Below are positions 52,563-63,667 of a DNA stretch of 64,000 nucleotides, one piece after another. Where the stretch lies: positions 1 to 64,000 of the forward strand of contig NZ_ATJV01000049.1 of NCBI RefSeq assembly GCF_000443165.1. Direction: 5' to 3'. The notes under the pieces were generated by a model, which was not told the origin of the DNA, did no database searches, and was given only the letters and a program-made list of their open reading frames with translations. Source of the stretch: Thauera terpenica 58Eu (GTDB lineage: Bacteria > Pseudomonadota > Gammaproteobacteria > Burkholderiales > Rhodocyclaceae). A program made the position numbers and the translations under genes. Position 1 is the first letter of the stretch, and every line of letters begins with the position of its first letter.

Positions 52563-53054
52563 TCAGAACGGGATGTCGTCATCGAAGTCGCCGAAACCCG
52601 ATGAGGATTGCTCAGGCTGGGACTGGGGGCGCGGCGCGCTCGGTGCCGGCCGTGCTGCGGCTGCAGCAGGCGCCTGATAGCCGCTATCGGCGGCACGCAT
52701 CGGCGCATCACCGCCGCCTTCGCGGCGACCGAGCATCTTCATTTCATCGCCCCGGATCTCGGTGGTGTAGCGGTCCTGCCCCTCCTTGTCCTGCCACTTG
52801 CGCGTCTGCAGCCGGCCTTCGACATAGACCTGGCTACCCTTGCGCAGATACTGTGCGGCCACTTCGGCAACACGCCCGAAGAACACCACGCGATGCCACT
52901 CCGTTGCCTCGCGGCGCTCACCGCTGGTCTTGTCCTTCCAGGTCTCGGTGGTGGCCAGGGTCAGATTGCAGATCGCATCACCACTGGGGGCGTAGCGCGT
53001 CTCTGGATCTTTGCCGAGGTTGCCGATGAGGATTACCTTGTTGAGGGATGCCAT
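52563..53054 (-). CDS. ssb: Single-stranded DNA-binding protein
   Basis: SSB has 163 residues, with an OB fold ([17 protein letters not shown] at the start, [35 protein letters not shown]) followed by a Pro/Ala/Gln-rich disordered linker and the acidic partner-binding tip DDDIPF. It coats single-stranded DNA in replication and repair. It lies downstream of an MFS gene and near uvrA, a common arrangement in proteobacteria. Confidence 0.97.
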   Translation of the reverse strand: MASLNKVILIGNLGKDPETRYAPSGDAICNLTLATTETWKDKTSGERREATEWHRVVFFGRVAEVAAQYLRKGSQVYVEGRLQTRKWQDKEGQDRYTTEIRGDEMKMLGRREGGGDAPMRAADSGYQAPAAAAARPAPSAPRPQSQPEQSSSGFGDFDDDIPF

Positions 53055-53123
53055 CCCGTTCTCCTTTGAAATCGAATGAGGTCATCGTTGCGGGCACACG
53101 CCGCAGCGCGACTCAGGACTGAC

Positions 53124-54329
53124 TCAGCTCTTTGCCGCTGGCACCGTGCGTAGCGCAGGCGGATGCATGCCGGACGACAACGCCAGCCAGACCAATGCAA
53201 GCACACCACACACCAGGCTCACCGCGCCGGGTCCGAAACGCTGCCCCAGCCAGCCGCCCAGCAGTCCACCCATGAACAGGCCGATCGACTGCAGCGTATT
53301 GTAAACCCCCAGCGCAGTGCCTTTGGCATGCGGCGCGGCGATGCGCGATATCCATGATGGCTGGGTTGCCTCGAGCACGTTGAAGGCAACGAAGAACAGC
53401 GTCAGCAGCAGGGCCAGCGGGACCAGCCCATCCCCCCACAGCCACAGGCCGAACTGCACCAGCGCGAGCAGGACGATGGCAGCGTTGAACACCTGCTTCA
53501 GGCGGTCATGGCGCTCGGCAAGGATGACCGCGGGCACCATCACCACGAAAGACAGCAACACGGCGGGCAGATAGACCTTCCAGTGCTCGGGCATGGGCAG
53601 GCCGCCGCTGGCGACCAGCGCCGCAGGCACCATCACCCACATCGTGGTCTGGATGAGATGCAGCGCGAACACGCCAAAATTGAGTCGCATCAGCTGACCA
53701 TCGCGCAACACGTCGATGAAGCTGCCGCCGTTGGCGCGTGGCACCGGCGGCGCCTCGGGCACCACCCACAGCACCACTCCGATCGCCCCGGCGGCGAGCA
53801 GCGCCGTCAGCCAGAAGATGCCATCCATGCCCACCGCCGCATAGAGCAAGGGCGCGGCGACCATCGACAGGGCGAACACGAGACCAATCGATGAGCCGAT
53901 CATCGCCATCACCTTGGTGCGATGCTGGTCGCGGGTGAGGTCGGCCGCCAGCGCGGTGACTGCCGCTGAAATCGCGCCTGCACCTTGCAGCACGCGGCCG
54001 GCGATGATCATCTGGATATCGTCCGCGAGCGCGGCGACGATGCTGCCGGCGACAAAGAGAATCAGACCGAAGACGATCACCGGCTTACGCCCGAAGCGGT
54101 CGGACGCGGCGCCGTAGGCGATCTGCAGGCAGGCCTGGGTGAGCCCATAGGCACCGATCGCCAGCCCGACCAGGGTCAGATTGTCGCCCCCGGGAATGCC
54201 GCTGGCGTGCACCGCAAACACCGGCAGGATCAGGAACAAGCCGAGCATGCGCAGGGCGAAGATCGCCGCCAGGCTCATGCCTGCACGGCGTTCGGCGGGA
54301 GTCATGGAGTCGCGCGAGGGGACGGACAT
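53124..54329 (-). CDS. MFS transporter
   Basis: This 401-residue major facilitator has twelve predicted helices, the loop 2-3 motif YGAASDRFGRKPVI and the GRVLQGAGAISAAVTAL motif of drug:proton antiporters in helix 4. The closest general resemblance is to YajR/arabinose-efflux-type transporters located between ssb and uvrA in many proteobacteria. The substrate is unknown. It is divergent from uvrA, with 125 bp between the starts. Confidence 0.88.
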   Translation of the reverse strand: MSVPSRDSMTPAERRAGMSLAAIFALRMLGLFLILPVFAVHASGIPGGDNLTLVGLAIGAYGLTQACLQIAYGAASDRFGRKPVIVFGLILFVAGSIVAALADDIQMIIAGRVLQGAGAISAAVTALAADLTRDQHRTKVMAMIGSSIGLVFALSMVAAPLLYAAVGMDGIFWLTALLAAGAIGVVLWVVPEAPPVPRANGGSFIDVLRDGQLMRLNFGVFALHLIQTTMWVMVPAALVASGGLPMPEHWKVYLPAVLLSFVVMVPAVILAERHDRLKQVFNAAIVLLALVQFGLWLWGDGLVPLALLLTLFFVAFNVLEATQPSWISRIAAPHAKGTALGVYNTLQSIGLFMGGLLGGWLGQRFGPGAVSLVCGVLALVWLALSSGMHPPALRTVPAAKS

Positions 54330-54395
54330 GCTTGGAGGCGGCCTGCAGTAAAGCCGCTGATTCTAACATCGCCGTCTCCGCGCTGCCGTTTTACG

Positions 54396-54425
54396 TTGGT
54401 CCGTGGAGGGGTTCTCTCTTATAGT
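54396..54425 (+). promoter_or_regulatory. Candidate promoter of uvrA
   Basis: TATAGT (54420-54425) matches the -10 consensus at five of six positions, with a weak TTGGTC -35 box 18 bp upstream, about 30 bp before the uvrA ATG. I looked for a LexA box (CTGT-N8-ACAG) in this spacer and did not see one. Confidence 0.35.
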
Positions 54426-54454
54426 TTGGGGTTACCCACCGCAGGCCCGCCTTC

Positions 54455-57286
54455 ATGGACGAAATCCGCATCCGCGGTGCACGCACGCACAACCTGAAGA
54501 ACATCAGCATCGACCTTCCGCGCAATCGCTTGACGGTGATCACGGGTCTGTCGGGCTCGGGCAAGTCTTCCCTGGCCTTCGACACCCTCTACGCCGAAGG
54601 CCAGCGCCGCTACGTCGAGTCCTTGTCCGCCTATGCGCGCCAGTTCCTGCAGCTGATGGAAAAGCCCGACGTCGACCTCATCGAGGGCCTGTCACCCGCG
54701 ATCTCGATCGAGCAAAAAGCCACCAGCCACAACCCGCGCTCGACCGTGGGCACGGTGACCGAGATCCACGACTACCTGCGCCTGCTCTATGCGCGCGCGG
54801 GCACGCCGCATTGCCCCGACCACCCCACTCACCCGCTCGCGGCACAGAGCGTTGCGCAGATGGTCGATCACGTGCTCGCGCTCCCCGCCGAGACGCGGCT
54901 GATGATCCTGGCGCCGGTCGTGGCTGGCCGCAAGGGCGAGCAGCACGATCTGTTTGCCGATCTGCGCGCGCAAGGCTTCGTACGCGTACGCGTCGATGGA
55001 GAGATCATGGAACTGGACGCCATGCCGGCGCTGGAGAAGGGACGGCGTCACAACGTCGAGGTCGTCATCGATCGTCTCAAGGTGCGCGACGACCTGCGTG
55101 GCCGCCTGGCCGAGTCCTTCGAGACCGCCTTGACCCACGCCGACGGTCGCGCCATTGCGGTCGAGATGGACAGCGGCCAGGAGCATGTCTTCTCCGCCCG
55201 CTTCGCCTGCCCGATCTGCAGCTTCGCACTCGCCGAACTCGAACCTCGCCTGTTTTCATTCAACAACCCGGCCGGCGCCTGCCCAAAGTGCGACGGCCTT
55301 GGCCAGATCGACTTCTTCGACCCCGCGCGCGTGGTCGCCCACCCCGAGCTCTCGCTGGCAGCGGGCGCGATTCGCGGCTGGGATAGACGCAATCAGTTTT
55401 ACTTCCAGATGCTGACCAGCCTGGCCGAGCATTACGCATTCGACACCGAGGCCGCTTTCGACACCCTGCCCGGGCGGGTGCGTGATGTGGTGCTGAACGG
55501 CTCCGGTCGCGACAAGATCGCCTTCCGCTACATGGCGGACAACGGTCGCATGGTGGTCAAGGAGCATCCCTTCGAGGGCATCGTCCCCAACCTCGAGCGC
55601 CGCTTCAAGGAGACCGATTCGGTGGCGGTGCGCGAGGAACTCAGCAAGTACCGCGCCACGCAAGCCTGCCCAAGCTGCAACGGTAGCCGACTGCGCAGCG
55701 AGGCGCGTCACGTGTTGATCGGTGGGCGCCCATTGCACCAGATCGGCCACCTGCCGCTGGGCGAATGCCGCGATTTTTTCACCAGCCTGAACCTGAGCGG
55801 TGCCCGTGCTCAGGTCGCCGACAAGATCGTCAAGGAGATCGCGGACCGCCTGAGCTTTCTCATCAATGTCGGCCTCGACTATCTGTCGCTCGACCGTGCG
55901 GCCGACACCTTGTCCGGGGGCGAGGCACAGCGTATCCGGCTGGCAAGCCAGATCGGCTCCGGTCTCACCGGAGTCCTGTATGTGCTCGATGAGCCCTCGA
56001 TCGGACTGCATCAACGCGACAATGACCGCCTGCTGTCCACGCTGCGCCAGTTGCGTGACCTCGGCAACACCGTGATCGTGGTCGAACACGACGAAGACGC
56101 GATCCGTAGCGCCGACTATCTGGTGGACATGGGCCCTGGCGCAGGCGAGCATGGCGGGCACATCGTCGCCCATGGCCCGCCACAAGAGGTCATTGCCAAC
56201 CCCGCCTCGGTGACCGGGGATTATCTTTCCGGACGGCGCTCGATCGCGATCCCGACTCGACGCACACTGGCAGACGAGACCCGCATGCTGCGCATCCTCG
56301 GCGCGCACGGCAACAATCTGCGAAACGTGGACGTGGCGATCCCGGTGGGCCTGTTCACCTGCGTGACCGGGGTTTCCGGCTCGGGCAAGTCAACCCTGAT
56401 CAACGACACCCTCGCCGCCGCTGCATCCCGCCAGCTCTACAGGTCCGCCACCGAGCCTGCGCCGCACGCGAGCATTGAGGGGCTGGATGCCTTCGACAAG
56501 GTGATCAGCGTAGACCAGTCACCCATAGGGCGCACGCCGCGCTCCAATCCTGCGACCTATACCGGCATGCTGACCCCGATCCGCGAGCTCTTCGCCGGCG
56601 TCCCCGAAGCCCGCGCACGCGGCTACGGCCCGGGCCGTTTCTCCTTCAACGTGCGCGGGGGGCGCTGTGAAGCCTGCCAGGGCGACGGCATGATCAAGGT
56701 CGAGATGCACTTCCTGCCCGACATGTACGTGCCCTGCGATGTCTGTCACGGCAAGCGCTATAACCGCGAGACCCTGGAGATCCGCTACAAGGGACGCAAC
56801 ATCCAGGAAGTACTGGAGATGACGGTGGAGCAGGCGCTGGCCTTCTTCGCCCCCGTGCCCACCGTGGCACGCAAGCTCGACACCCTGACCGACGTCGGTC
56901 TGGGCTACATCCGTCTCGGCCAGAGCGCCACGACCTTATCCGGCGGCGAAGCCCAGCGCGTCAAACTGGCTCTCGAACTCTCCAAGCGCGACACCGGCCG
57001 CACCCTGTACATCCTCGACGAACCCACTACCGGACTGCATTTCCAGGACATCGAACTGCTGCTCAAGGTGCTCCATAGACTGCGTGACCACGGCAACACC
57101 ATCGTCGTCATCGAACACAACCTCGACGTCATCAAGACCGCTGACTGGGTCATCGACATGGGCCCGGAGGGCGGAGCAGGAGGCGGCATGGTGGTTGCCT
57201 GCGGACCACCGGAGACCATCGCTGCGAATGCCGCCAGTCACACCGGCCATTACCTGGCGAAGGCGCTCGTTCCCACCTCAGCATGA
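54455..57286 (+). CDS. uvrA: Excinuclease ABC subunit A
   Basis: UvrA recognises DNA damage in nucleotide excision repair. The 943-residue protein has two ABC modules: Walker [10 protein letters not shown] near 31 and GVSGSGKST near 642, two LSGGEAQR signatures and two IVVEHD/VIEHN switch regions. Zinc fingers are visible as CPIC...CPKC and CEAC...CDVC. The start [17 protein letters not shown] is that of the family. Confidence 0.98.
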   Translation: MDEIRIRGARTHNLKNISIDLPRNRLTVITGLSGSGKSSLAFDTLYAEGQRRYVESLSAYARQFLQLMEKPDVDLIEGLSPAISIEQKATSHNPRSTVGTVTEIHDYLRLLYARAGTPHCPDHPTHPLAAQSVAQMVDHVLALPAETRLMILAPVVAGRKGEQHDLFADLRAQGFVRVRVDGEIMELDAMPALEKGRRHNVEVVIDRLKVRDDLRGRLAESFETALTHADGRAIAVEMDSGQEHVFSARFACPICSFALAELEPRLFSFNNPAGACPKCDGLGQIDFFDPARVVAHPELSLAAGAIRGWDRRNQFYFQMLTSLAEHYAFDTEAAFDTLPGRVRDVVLNGSGRDKIAFRYMADNGRMVVKEHPFEGIVPNLERRFKETDSVAVREELSKYRATQACPSCNGSRLRSEARHVLIGGRPLHQIGHLPLGECRDFFTSLNLSGARAQVADKIVKEIADRLSFLINVGLDYLSLDRAADTLSGGEAQRIRLASQIGSGLTGVLYVLDEPSIGLHQRDNDRLLSTLRQLRDLGNTVIVVEHDEDAIRSADYLVDMGPGAGEHGGHIVAHGPPQEVIANPASVTGDYLSGRRSIAIPTRRTLADETRMLRILGAHGNNLRNVDVAIPVGLFTCVTGVSGSGKSTLINDTLAAAASRQLYRSATEPAPHASIEGLDAFDKVISVDQSPIGRTPRSNPATYTGMLTPIRELFAGVPEARARGYGPGRFSFNVRGGRCEACQGDGMIKVEMHFLPDMYVPCDVCHGKRYNRETLEIRYKGRNIQEVLEMTVEQALAFFAPVPTVARKLDTLTDVGLGYIRLGQSATTLSGGEAQRVKLALELSKRDTGRTLYILDEPTTGLHFQDIELLLKVLHRLRDHGNTIVVIEHNLDVIKTADWVIDMGPEGGAGGGMVVACGPPETIAANAASHTGHYLAKALVPTSA

Positions 57287-57323
57287 CGCCTCGCCGTTGC
57301 CGCGCACGCCCCGCGGGCCGGAC

Positions 57324-58343
57324 TCAGTCGCGATAGCCCTGTGGATTCAGACTCTGCCAGCGCCACGCATCCGCACACATCGTCACCAGGTCGCGCTCGG
57401 CGCGCCAACCGAGAGTCTGCAGTGCCAGGGTGGGATCTGCCCAGCATGCTGCAATGTCACCCGGCCGCCGCGCCACCACCTCGAACGGCACGGCGCGCCC
57501 GCAGGCGGCCTCGAATGCGCGCACCATCTCCAGCACGCTGTAGCCGCGGCCAGTGCCCAGATTGAGCGTGGTCACGCCCGACAAGGCGTCGATGCACTCG
57601 AGCGCCTTGAGATGCCCGAGCGCAAGATCGACGACGTGGATGTAGTCTCTGACCCCGGTGCCGTCCGCGGTCGGATAATCATCACCGAACACCCTCAGCC
57701 GCGGCAGCTTTCCCACCGCCACCTGACTGACATAGGGCATCAGATTGTTCGGCAGGCCGTCCGGATCTTCCCCGATCCGGCCACTGGCATGCGCGCCCAC
57801 CGGGTTGAAATAGCGCAGCAGGACCACCTTCCAGCTCGCATCGGACGCTGCCAGATCACGCAGGATCTGCTCGCCCATCAACTTCGTCCACCCATACGGG
57901 TTGGTCGCCGTAGTGGGGAAGCCCTCATCGATCGGCACCCGCGCGGGGTCCCCATAGACTGTTGCGGAAGAGCTGAACACCATCCGCCTGCATCCGGCCA
58001 CCTGCATCGCCCGTAACAAGGCGACGAGCCCGCCCAGGTTGTTGTCGTAGTACGCCAGCGGCTGTGCGACGGACTCCCCGACCGCCTTGCTGGCAGCAAA
58101 GTGGATGACCGCGTCAACCTCATGAGAGGCGAACACCTGCGCGAGCAGTTCCGCATTGCGCACGTCGCCGTGCACGAACTCGCGCAGCCTACGCCCGCCC
58201 AGCTCCTGCATCCGGCGCAGCGCCTCGGGCGAGGCGTTCGACAAGTCATCCACCACAACCACGTCCTGCCCCGCACTCAACAACTCGACGCAGGTATGCG
58301 AGCCGATATAGCCCGCCCCGCCAGTGACCAGTGTCACGCCCAT
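57324..58343 (-). CDS. galE: UDP-glucose 4-epimerase
   Basis: GalE interconverts UDP-glucose and UDP-galactose. The 339-residue SDR has the NAD motif TGGAGYIGSHT (7-17), FAASKAVGESV, the catalytic SSSATVYGDP and YGWTK (Y-x3-K) and the RYFNPVGAH segment. It may feed galactose into the surface polysaccharides of this organism, though it is about 26 kb from the exopolysaccharide genes. It is downstream of the ribosomal operon terminator, so it needs its own promoter, and it converges with uvrA at 37 bp. Confidence 0.95.
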   Translation of the reverse strand: MGVTLVTGGAGYIGSHTCVELLSAGQDVVVVDDLSNASPEALRRMQELGGRRLREFVHGDVRNAELLAQVFASHEVDAVIHFAASKAVGESVAQPLAYYDNNLGGLVALLRAMQVAGCRRMVFSSSATVYGDPARVPIDEGFPTTATNPYGWTKLMGEQILRDLAASDASWKVVLLRYFNPVGAHASGRIGEDPDGLPNNLMPYVSQVAVGKLPRLRVFGDDYPTADGTGVRDYIHVVDLALGHLKALECIDALSGVTTLNLGTGRGYSVLEMVRAFEAACGRAVPFEVVARRPGDIAACWADPTLALQTLGWRAERDLVTMCADAWRWQSLNPQGYRD

Positions 58344-58390
58344 GACTCAGCTCCCTAGTTTCATCTTCCCAGCATCAACGCGAAGAGGGC

Positions 58391-58420
58391 GAAAAAAAAC
58401 CGGGCACATGCCCGGTTCTT
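58391..58420 (-). terminator. Rho-independent terminator of the alpha operon
   Basis: On the minus strand a 9-bp GC-rich stem (AACCGGGCA paired with TGCCCGGTT) with a 2-base loop is followed by a run of eight T residues. It lies about 20-50 bp after the rplQ stop and just upstream of galE, and it is the clearest terminator in the window. Confidence 0.92.
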
Positions 58421-58439
58421 TCACGCTCTGCAAGCCTTC

Positions 58440-58835
58440 TCAGGCCGCTTCGCCTTCGACGTCCATCACCTCGCCGTCGGGACGATCGAGCAGCTCGACC
58501 AGAGCCATGGGCGCGTTGTCTCCATCACGGAAACCGCACTTCAGGATACGAAGATAACCACCATTGCGGGTGGCGTAACGCGGGCCCAGCTCATCGAAAA
58601 GCTTGACGACCATGTCACGGTCGCGCAAACGATTGAAGGCCAGACGGCGATTGGACAAGCTGGGCTTCTTGCCCAGGGTGATCATCGGCTCCACCACACG
58701 GCGAAGTTCTTTCGCCTTCGGCAGGGTCGTCTTGATCACTTCGTGTTGCAGCAGCGAGTTGGCCATGTTGCGGAACATCGCCTGGCGGTGGCTGCTGGTA
58801 CGATTCAGCTTGCGAAGACCATTACGGTGACGCAT
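58440..58835 (-). CDS. rplQ: 50S ribosomal protein L17
   Basis: L17 sits near the exit tunnel of the large subunit. The 131-residue protein begins [17 protein letters not shown] and has [38 protein letters not shown] and an acidic C terminus. It is the last gene of the alpha operon, 25 bp after rpoA, and is followed by the terminator. Confidence 0.98.
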   Translation of the reverse strand: MRHRNGLRKLNRTSSHRQAMFRNMANSLLQHEVIKTTLPKAKELRRVVEPMITLGKKPSLSNRRLAFNRLRDRDMVVKLFDELGPRYATRNGGYLRILKCGFRDGDNAPMALVELLDRPDGEVMDVEGEAA

Positions 58836-58860
58836 TTCAATTCCTCACTTGCCCGGCGTG

Positions 58861-59841
58861 TTAACCGAGCTTCTCAAGCCCGGCCGGTGGCCAGTTTTCC
58901 AGTTTCATGCCAAGGGTCAGCCCACGGGAGGCCAACACTTCCTTGATCTCGTTCAGCGACTTACGACCCAGATTCGGAGTCTTGAGCAACTCGGTCTCCG
59001 TACGCTGGATCAGATCGCCAATGTAATAGATGTTCTCGGCCTTCAGGCAGTTGGCCGAACGCACGGTCAACTCAAGATCATCCACCGGTCGCAGAAGCAC
59101 CGGATCGATCGTCATCTGCTTCTCGACCGGAGCGGTCACTGGAGTTCCTTCCAGTTCCGCGAACACCGACAGCTGATCCATCAATACACGCGCCGCATAG
59201 CGGATCGCCTGCTCAGGGTCAACTGCGCCGTTGGTCTCGATATCGATGACAAGCCGGTCCAGGTCAGTGCGCTGCTCCACCCGGGCGCTCTCGACCAGGT
59301 AGCTGACGCGACGCACAGGTCCGAACGACGCATCCAGCACGACATGGCCAATGGACTTGCTCTCTGCGTTGAGCGGGCGCACGTTGCCAGGAACGTACCC
59401 ACGCCCTTCCTCAACCTTGATCTGCATGTCCAGCTTGCCGCCAGGCGCGATATTCGCGATGACGTGATCGGGGTTGATGATCTCGACGTCGTGCCCGACC
59501 TCGATATCTGCGGCCGTGACCACACCCTCGCCCGACTTGGCGAGCCTGAGCGTAACCTCGCTGCGGTTGTGCAGTTTGAAAACCACACCCTTCAGGTTCA
59601 GCAGAAGGTCGACAATATCCTCGCGGACACCATCGAGCGTGGAGTACTCGTGCAGAACTCCCTCAATCGCCACCTCGGTCGCGGCGTGACCGGGCAGTGA
59701 CGACAGGAGGATGCGCCTCAGCGCATTCCCCAGCGTATGGCCAAAGCCACGCTCGAACGGCTCCATGATCACCCTTGCCTGAACGGGCGAGGTGCTCTGG
59801 ACGTCGATGATGCGCGGTTTCAGCAGTGCATTGCTTTGCAT
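58861..59841 (-). CDS. rpoA: RNA polymerase alpha subunit
   Basis: This is the 326-residue alpha subunit. The N-terminal domain has [20 protein letters not shown] and the C-terminal domain has [19 protein letters not shown] and [18 protein letters not shown], which contacts activators and UP elements. The ATG at 59841 is preferred because a GAGGGA site lies 6 bp upstream of it; the ATG at 59847 would have no spacing from that site. Confidence 0.98.
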   Translation of the reverse strand: MQSNALLKPRIIDVQSTSPVQARVIMEPFERGFGHTLGNALRRILLSSLPGHAATEVAIEGVLHEYSTLDGVREDIVDLLLNLKGVVFKLHNRSEVTLRLAKSGEGVVTAADIEVGHDVEIINPDHVIANIAPGGKLDMQIKVEEGRGYVPGNVRPLNAESKSIGHVVLDASFGPVRRVSYLVESARVEQRTDLDRLVIDIETNGAVDPEQAIRYAARVLMDQLSVFAELEGTPVTAPVEKQMTIDPVLLRPVDDLELTVRSANCLKAENIYYIGDLIQRTETELLKTPNLGRKSLNEIKEVLASRGLTLGMKLENWPPAGLEKLG

Positions 59842-59847
59842 CAGCAT

Positions 59848-59853
59848 TCCCTC
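59848..59853 (-). promoter_or_regulatory. Ribosome binding site that decides the rpoA start
   Basis: GAGGGA on the minus strand sits 6 nt before the ATG at 59841 and directly against the alternative ATG at 59847, so initiation at 59841 (MQSNALL) is favoured. This also matches the usual N terminus of betaproteobacterial RpoA. Confidence 0.7.
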
Positions 59854-59880
59854 GGAACTAGAAGTGTCACAGCATCCCGC

Positions 59881-60510
59881 TTAACGGGAGTACAGCTCCA
59901 CCACCAGGCCTTCATTGATCGTGGGCGGCAACTCGGCACGCAGCGGATAGGCCTTGAACACACCCTTTCCGGCCTTTGTGTCCACTTCCAGCCACTCCGG
60001 GAAGCCGCGCGACTCGGCGGCTTGCAGCGCAGCCTTGACGCGAAGATGACCACGCACGCGCTCGGTCAACTCGACGACGTCACCCGGACGCACGACATAC
60101 GACGGAATGTTCACCCGCTTGCCGTTGATGAGAACACCATTGTGGCGTACCACCTGGCGCGCCTCGGCACGCGAACCGCCGAAACCCATGCGATAGGCAA
60201 CAGAGTCCAGACGACCTTCAAGCAGCTGCAACAGGTTTTCACCCGTCTGGCCACGACGGCGATCAGCCTCGACGTAGACCTTGCGGAACTGACGCTCGAG
60301 CACCCCATAAAGGCGGCGGATCTTCTGCTTTTCACGCAGCTGCACGCCATAACCCGAGAGACGCTGACCTGAACGCTGGCCATGCTGACCAGGTGCATAG
60401 GCGCGACGCTCCATGGCGCACTTATCGGTAAAACACTTCTCAGCCTTCAGAAACAGCTTTTCGCCTTCGCGACGGCACTGACGGCACTTGGGATCGAGAT
60501 TACGAGCCAC
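59881..60510 (-). CDS. rpsD: 30S ribosomal protein S4
   Basis: S4 initiates small-subunit assembly and, in many bacteria, represses the alpha operon. The 209-residue protein has an N-terminal zinc-type cysteine set (C9, C12, C27, C32), the S4 RNA-binding domain ([36 protein letters not shown]) and a C terminus ending VVELYSR. The cysteines mark the zinc-binding (C+) form. Confidence 0.98.
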   Translation of the reverse strand: MARNLDPKCRQCRREGEKLFLKAEKCFTDKCAMERRAYAPGQHGQRSGQRLSGYGVQLREKQKIRRLYGVLERQFRKVYVEADRRRGQTGENLLQLLEGRLDSVAYRMGFGGSRAEARQVVRHNGVLINGKRVNIPSYVVRPGDVVELTERVRGHLRVKAALQAAESRGFPEWLEVDTKAGKGVFKAYPLRAELPPTINEGLVVELYSR

Positions 60511-60524
60511 TTATCAACTCCTTG

Positions 60525-60914
60525 TCAGATACGGCGCTTTTTGGGCGGACGGCAGCCGTTGTGCGGGATGGGGGTGATGTCCGTGATGCTGGAAATCTTG
60601 ATCCCCAGCGCATTCAGAGCGCGTACGGAAGACTCGCGACCCGGGCCCGGGCCCTTGATGCGCACTTCCAGGTTCTTGATGCCGCACTCCAGAGCCACCT
60701 TGCCGGCAGCTTCTGCAGCCACCTGCGCAGCGAACGGCGTGCTCTTGCGTGAGCCCTTGAAGCCGGCACCGCCGGACGTCGCCCACGACAGCGCGTTGCC
60801 CTGACGGTCGGTGATGGTGATGATCGTGTTATTGAAGCTCGCATGAATGTGGGCGATACCTTCAGCCACATTCTTTTTGATCTTCTTACGAACCTTCGTT
60901 CCAGTCTTAGCCAT
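60525..60914 (-). CDS. rpsK: 30S ribosomal protein S11
   Basis: S11 lies on the small-subunit platform. The 129-residue protein has a basic N terminus ([13 protein letters not shown]), [39 protein letters not shown] and the conserved tail [18 protein letters not shown]. It is cotranscribed between rpsM and rpsD. Confidence 0.98.
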   Translation of the reverse strand: MAKTGTKVRKKIKKNVAEGIAHIHASFNNTIITITDRQGNALSWATSGGAGFKGSRKSTPFAAQVAAEAAGKVALECGIKNLEVRIKGPGPGRESSVRALNALGIKISSITDITPIPHNGCRPPKKRRI

Positions 60915-60926
60915 TATCGGTTCCTA

Positions 60927-61289
60927 TCACTTCTTGCCGGCGATCGCCTTGCGGGGACCTTTGCGGGTACGCGCATTCGTACGAGTACGCTGCCCCCGCA
61001 GCGGCAGACCGCGACGATGGCGAACGCCGCGATAGCAGCCCAGGTCCATCAGTCGCTTGATGTTCATCGTCACTTCACGACGCAGATCGCCTTCGACAAC
61101 AAAACGACCCACCTCGTCACGCAGCCTTTCCATGTCCGACTCGGTCAGATCCTTGATCTTGCACGAGCGCACAACGCCAGCTGCGTCGCAAATCTTTTGA
61201 GCACGCGTACGGCCGACTCCAAAGATAGCGGTCAACGCGATCTCGGCGTGCTTGTGATTGGGAATGTTTACCCCAGCAATACGGGCCAT
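60927..61289 (-). CDS. rpsM: 30S ribosomal protein S13
   Basis: S13 contacts the P-site tRNA and the large subunit. The 120-residue protein begins [20 protein letters not shown] and has [16 protein letters not shown] and the basic C-terminal [20 protein letters not shown]. It is the first gene of the classical alpha operon. Confidence 0.98.
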   Translation of the reverse strand: MARIAGVNIPNHKHAEIALTAIFGVGRTRAQKICDAAGVVRSCKIKDLTESDMERLRDEVGRFVVEGDLRREVTMNIKRLMDLGCYRGVRHRRGLPLRGQRTRTNARTRKGPRKAIAGKK

Positions 61290-61342
61290 CCGTCTACCCC
61301 AAAATGCTAAACATTAAATTTTAACCGCTAGAGTTGACTAAA

Positions 61343-61456
61343 TCAACCCTGGCGCTGCTTGTGCCGCGGATCGGTGCAAATGACGCGCACGACACCTTTG
61401 CGGCGGATGATCTTGCAATTGCGGCAAAGCCGCTTGACTGACGCCTGAACTCGCAT
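61343..61456 (-). CDS. rpmJ: 50S ribosomal protein L36
   Basis: This 37-residue protein has the zinc-binding C11-x2-C14...C27...H32 pattern ([22 protein letters not shown]). It lies between infA and rpsM, its normal position. Confidence 0.97.
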   Translation of the reverse strand: MRVQASVKRLCRNCKIIRRKGVVRVICTDPRHKQRQG

Positions 61457-61480
61457 GCTCTTGCTCCTGTTTCTCTAATC

Positions 61481-61699
61481 TCACTTGGTCCGGAAGACGA
61501 TCCGGCCCTTGGTCAGGTCGTAGGGGGTGAGTTGCACGGTCACCCTGTCGCCGGGAAGGATACGGATGTAGTGCATACGCATCCTTCCGGAGATGTGCCC
61601 AAGAATGATGTGTCCACTCTCCAGCCTGACGCGAAAAGTTGCGTTAGGGAGGTTTTCCACCACCTCGCCCTGCATCTCGATGACATCTTCCTTCGTCAT
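61481..61699 (-). CDS. infA: Translation initiation factor IF-1
   Basis: IF-1 is a 72-residue OB-fold factor that binds the A site of the 30S subunit. The sequence has [39 protein letters not shown] and [13 protein letters not shown]. It is located between secY (4 bp upstream) and rpmJ, as in other proteobacteria of this group. Confidence 0.98.
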   Translation of the reverse strand: MTKEDVIEMQGEVVENLPNATFRVRLESGHIILGHISGRMRMHYIRILPGDRVTVQLTPYDLTKGRIVFRTK

Positions 61700-61702
61700 T
61701 CC

Positions 61703-63028
61703 CTACCTGGTCGGAAGACCTGCCCCCTTGAAGTTCGCCTTCTTCAGCAGACTCTCGTACTGATGCGACATGACCGCCGCCTGAACCTGCGCCATGAAGT
61801 CCATCGTCACCACCACGATGATCAGCAGCGAGGTGCCACCAAAGTAGAAGGGAACGTTCCACTTCAGGATCAGGAACTCAGGCAGCAAGCACACCAAGGT
61901 GATATACACCGCGCCAGCCAGCGTCAGCCGCATGAGAATCTTGTCAATGTATCTCGCGGTCTGATCGCCCGGACGGATACCCGGCACGAACGCACCGCTC
62001 TTCTTCAGGTTGTCTGCCGTCTCCCGCGCATTGAACACCAGCGCGGTATAGAAGAAGCAGAAGAACACGATGGCCAACGCATACAACATCACGTAAATCG
62101 GCTGCCCGGGTGCGAGTGTGGAAGATATATCCCGCAGCCAGTACATCCCTTCTGACGAACCGAACCACTGCCCCAGCGTTGCGGGGAAGAGGATGATGCT
62201 GGACGCGAAGATCGGCGGAATCACACCGGACATATTGAGCTTGAGCGGCAGATGCGAACTCTGCCCCCCATACACCTTGTTCCCGACCTGCCGCTTGGCG
62301 TAGTTCACCAGGATCTTGCGCTGTCCGCGCTCGACAAAGACGACAAAACCCGTGACCAGAACGACCAGAAGACAGATCAGCAGCGCCGTGAAGGGATGCA
62401 TCGAGCCCGTACGAACCAACTCGAACAAACCTCCGATCGCGCTCGGAAGCCCCGCCGCAATACCCGCAAAAATGATGATCGAGATACCGTTGCCAATTCC
62501 GCGCTCGGTGATCTGCTCACCCAACCACATCAGGAACATCGTCCCTGTGACCAGCGTCGCCACAGTAACGAAACGGAACATCAGTCCGGTCTCGAGAACC
62601 AGGCCAGGCTGACCTTCCAGTGCGATCGCAATACCCAGGGACTGCGCAAACGCAAGCACAAGCGTGCCGTAACGCGTGTATTGAGTGATCTTCCTGCGCC
62701 CCGCCTCCCCCTCTTTCTTCAGCGCCTCCAGTGTCGGCACCGCAACGGTCATCAACTGCATGATGATCGAAGCAGAAATGTAGGGCATGATCCCGAGCGC
62801 AAAGATCGTGAAGCGCGACAGCGCCCCGCCCGAGAACAAGTTGAAGACGCCGAGTATCCCACCGGCCTGCGACTGGAAAAGCTCAGCCAGTCGCTCCGGG
62901 TCAATACCGGGGACGGGGATGTGCGCACCCAAGCGATAAACAATCAGTGCGCCCAACAGAAACAGGAGGCGGCGCTTGAGGTCGCCAAACCGTCCCGGAC
63001 TGCCCAGCGTGGCAGCAGAAGTAGCCAC
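61703..63028 (-). CDS. secY: Protein translocase subunit SecY
   Basis: SecY forms the protein-conducting channel. The 441-residue protein has ten helices, [13 protein letters not shown] after helix 1, [53 protein letters not shown] and the cytosolic loop [14 protein letters not shown]. It lies between rplO and infA and is followed at 4 bp by infA. Confidence 0.98.
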   Translation of the reverse strand: MATSAATLGSPGRFGDLKRRLLFLLGALIVYRLGAHIPVPGIDPERLAELFQSQAGGILGVFNLFSGGALSRFTIFALGIMPYISASIIMQLMTVAVPTLEALKKEGEAGRRKITQYTRYGTLVLAFAQSLGIAIALEGQPGLVLETGLMFRFVTVATLVTGTMFLMWLGEQITERGIGNGISIIIFAGIAAGLPSAIGGLFELVRTGSMHPFTALLICLLVVLVTGFVVFVERGQRKILVNYAKRQVGNKVYGGQSSHLPLKLNMSGVIPPIFASSIILFPATLGQWFGSSEGMYWLRDISSTLAPGQPIYVMLYALAIVFFCFFYTALVFNARETADNLKKSGAFVPGIRPGDQTARYIDKILMRLTLAGAVYITLVCLLPEFLILKWNVPFYFGGTSLLIIVVVTMDFMAQVQAAVMSHQYESLLKKANFKGAGLPTR

Positions 63029-63042
63029 AGCCTGTCCCTTTA

Positions 63043-63480
63043 TTACTCAGCTGAAACGGAACCGCCGGCAGCTTCAATCGCTGCCTTCGCACCCTTGGTG
63101 GCGCCCACGCCGCGCAGCACGACCTTGCGATCGATTGCGCCAGACAGGACCACCTTCGCGGACAGCGCATCGGCCGCCACAACGCCGGCCTGCTTCAATG
63201 TCAGCAAATCGATTTCCTCGACCGGCACTGCTGCCAGCTCGGAAAGACGCACTTCCACGTTGCGCGCCCGCGTCAGCGACACGAAGCCGCGCTTGGGCAG
63301 TCGGCGCTGAAGCGGCATCTGGCCGCCCTCGAAACCGACCTTATGGAAACCGCCAGCGCGTGACTTCTGGCCCTTGTGGCCACGGCCGCAGGTCTTGCCC
63401 AGGCCGCTGCCGATACCGCGGCCAACACGCCTTGCGGCAGTCTTGGAGCCAGCAGCCGGCTTGATGGTATTCAGGCGCAT
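63043..63480 (-). CDS. rplO: 50S ribosomal protein L15
   Basis: The 145-residue protein begins [20 protein letters not shown], with [22 protein letters not shown] and [15 protein letters not shown], the L15 signature region. The ATG at 63480 is preferred over one 12 bp upstream because the latter would overlap rpmD and add residues not usual in the family. Confidence 0.97.
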   Translation of the reverse strand: MRLNTIKPAAGSKTAARRVGRGIGSGLGKTCGRGHKGQKSRAGGFHKVGFEGGQMPLQRRLPKRGFVSLTRARNVEVRLSELAAVPVEEIDLLTLKQAGVVAADALSAKVVLSGAIDRKVVLRGVGATKGAKAAIEAAGGSVSAE

Positions 63481-63481
63481 A

Positions 63482-63664
63482 TCAACCCTCACACTTCAGC
63501 AGGTAGAACACCTTGTGAATCATGCCGCGCACTTCAGGCGTATCCGCCAGTTCAACCGTATGGTTGATCCGGCGCAGGCCGAGTCCGCGCACGGTGGCGC
63601 GGTGCGACTGCTTGGTGCCGATCACACTCTTCACGAGCGTAACCTTGATTTTATTGTCCGACAT
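63482..63664 (-). CDS. rpmD: 50S ribosomal protein L30
   Basis: This 60-residue protein has [20 protein letters not shown] and [11 protein letters not shown], which are typical of L30. It lies 3 bp after rpsE and directly before rplO. Confidence 0.97.
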   Translation of the reverse strand: MSDNKIKVTLVKSVIGTKQSHRATVRGLGLRRINHTVELADTPEVRGMIHKVFYLLKCEG

Positions 63665-63667
63665 CGC

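Noticed and set aside
54330-54454. A LexA box in front of uvrA
   Set aside because: No CTGT-N8-ACAG dyad is present in the spacer, so SOS control cannot be claimed from this sequence.
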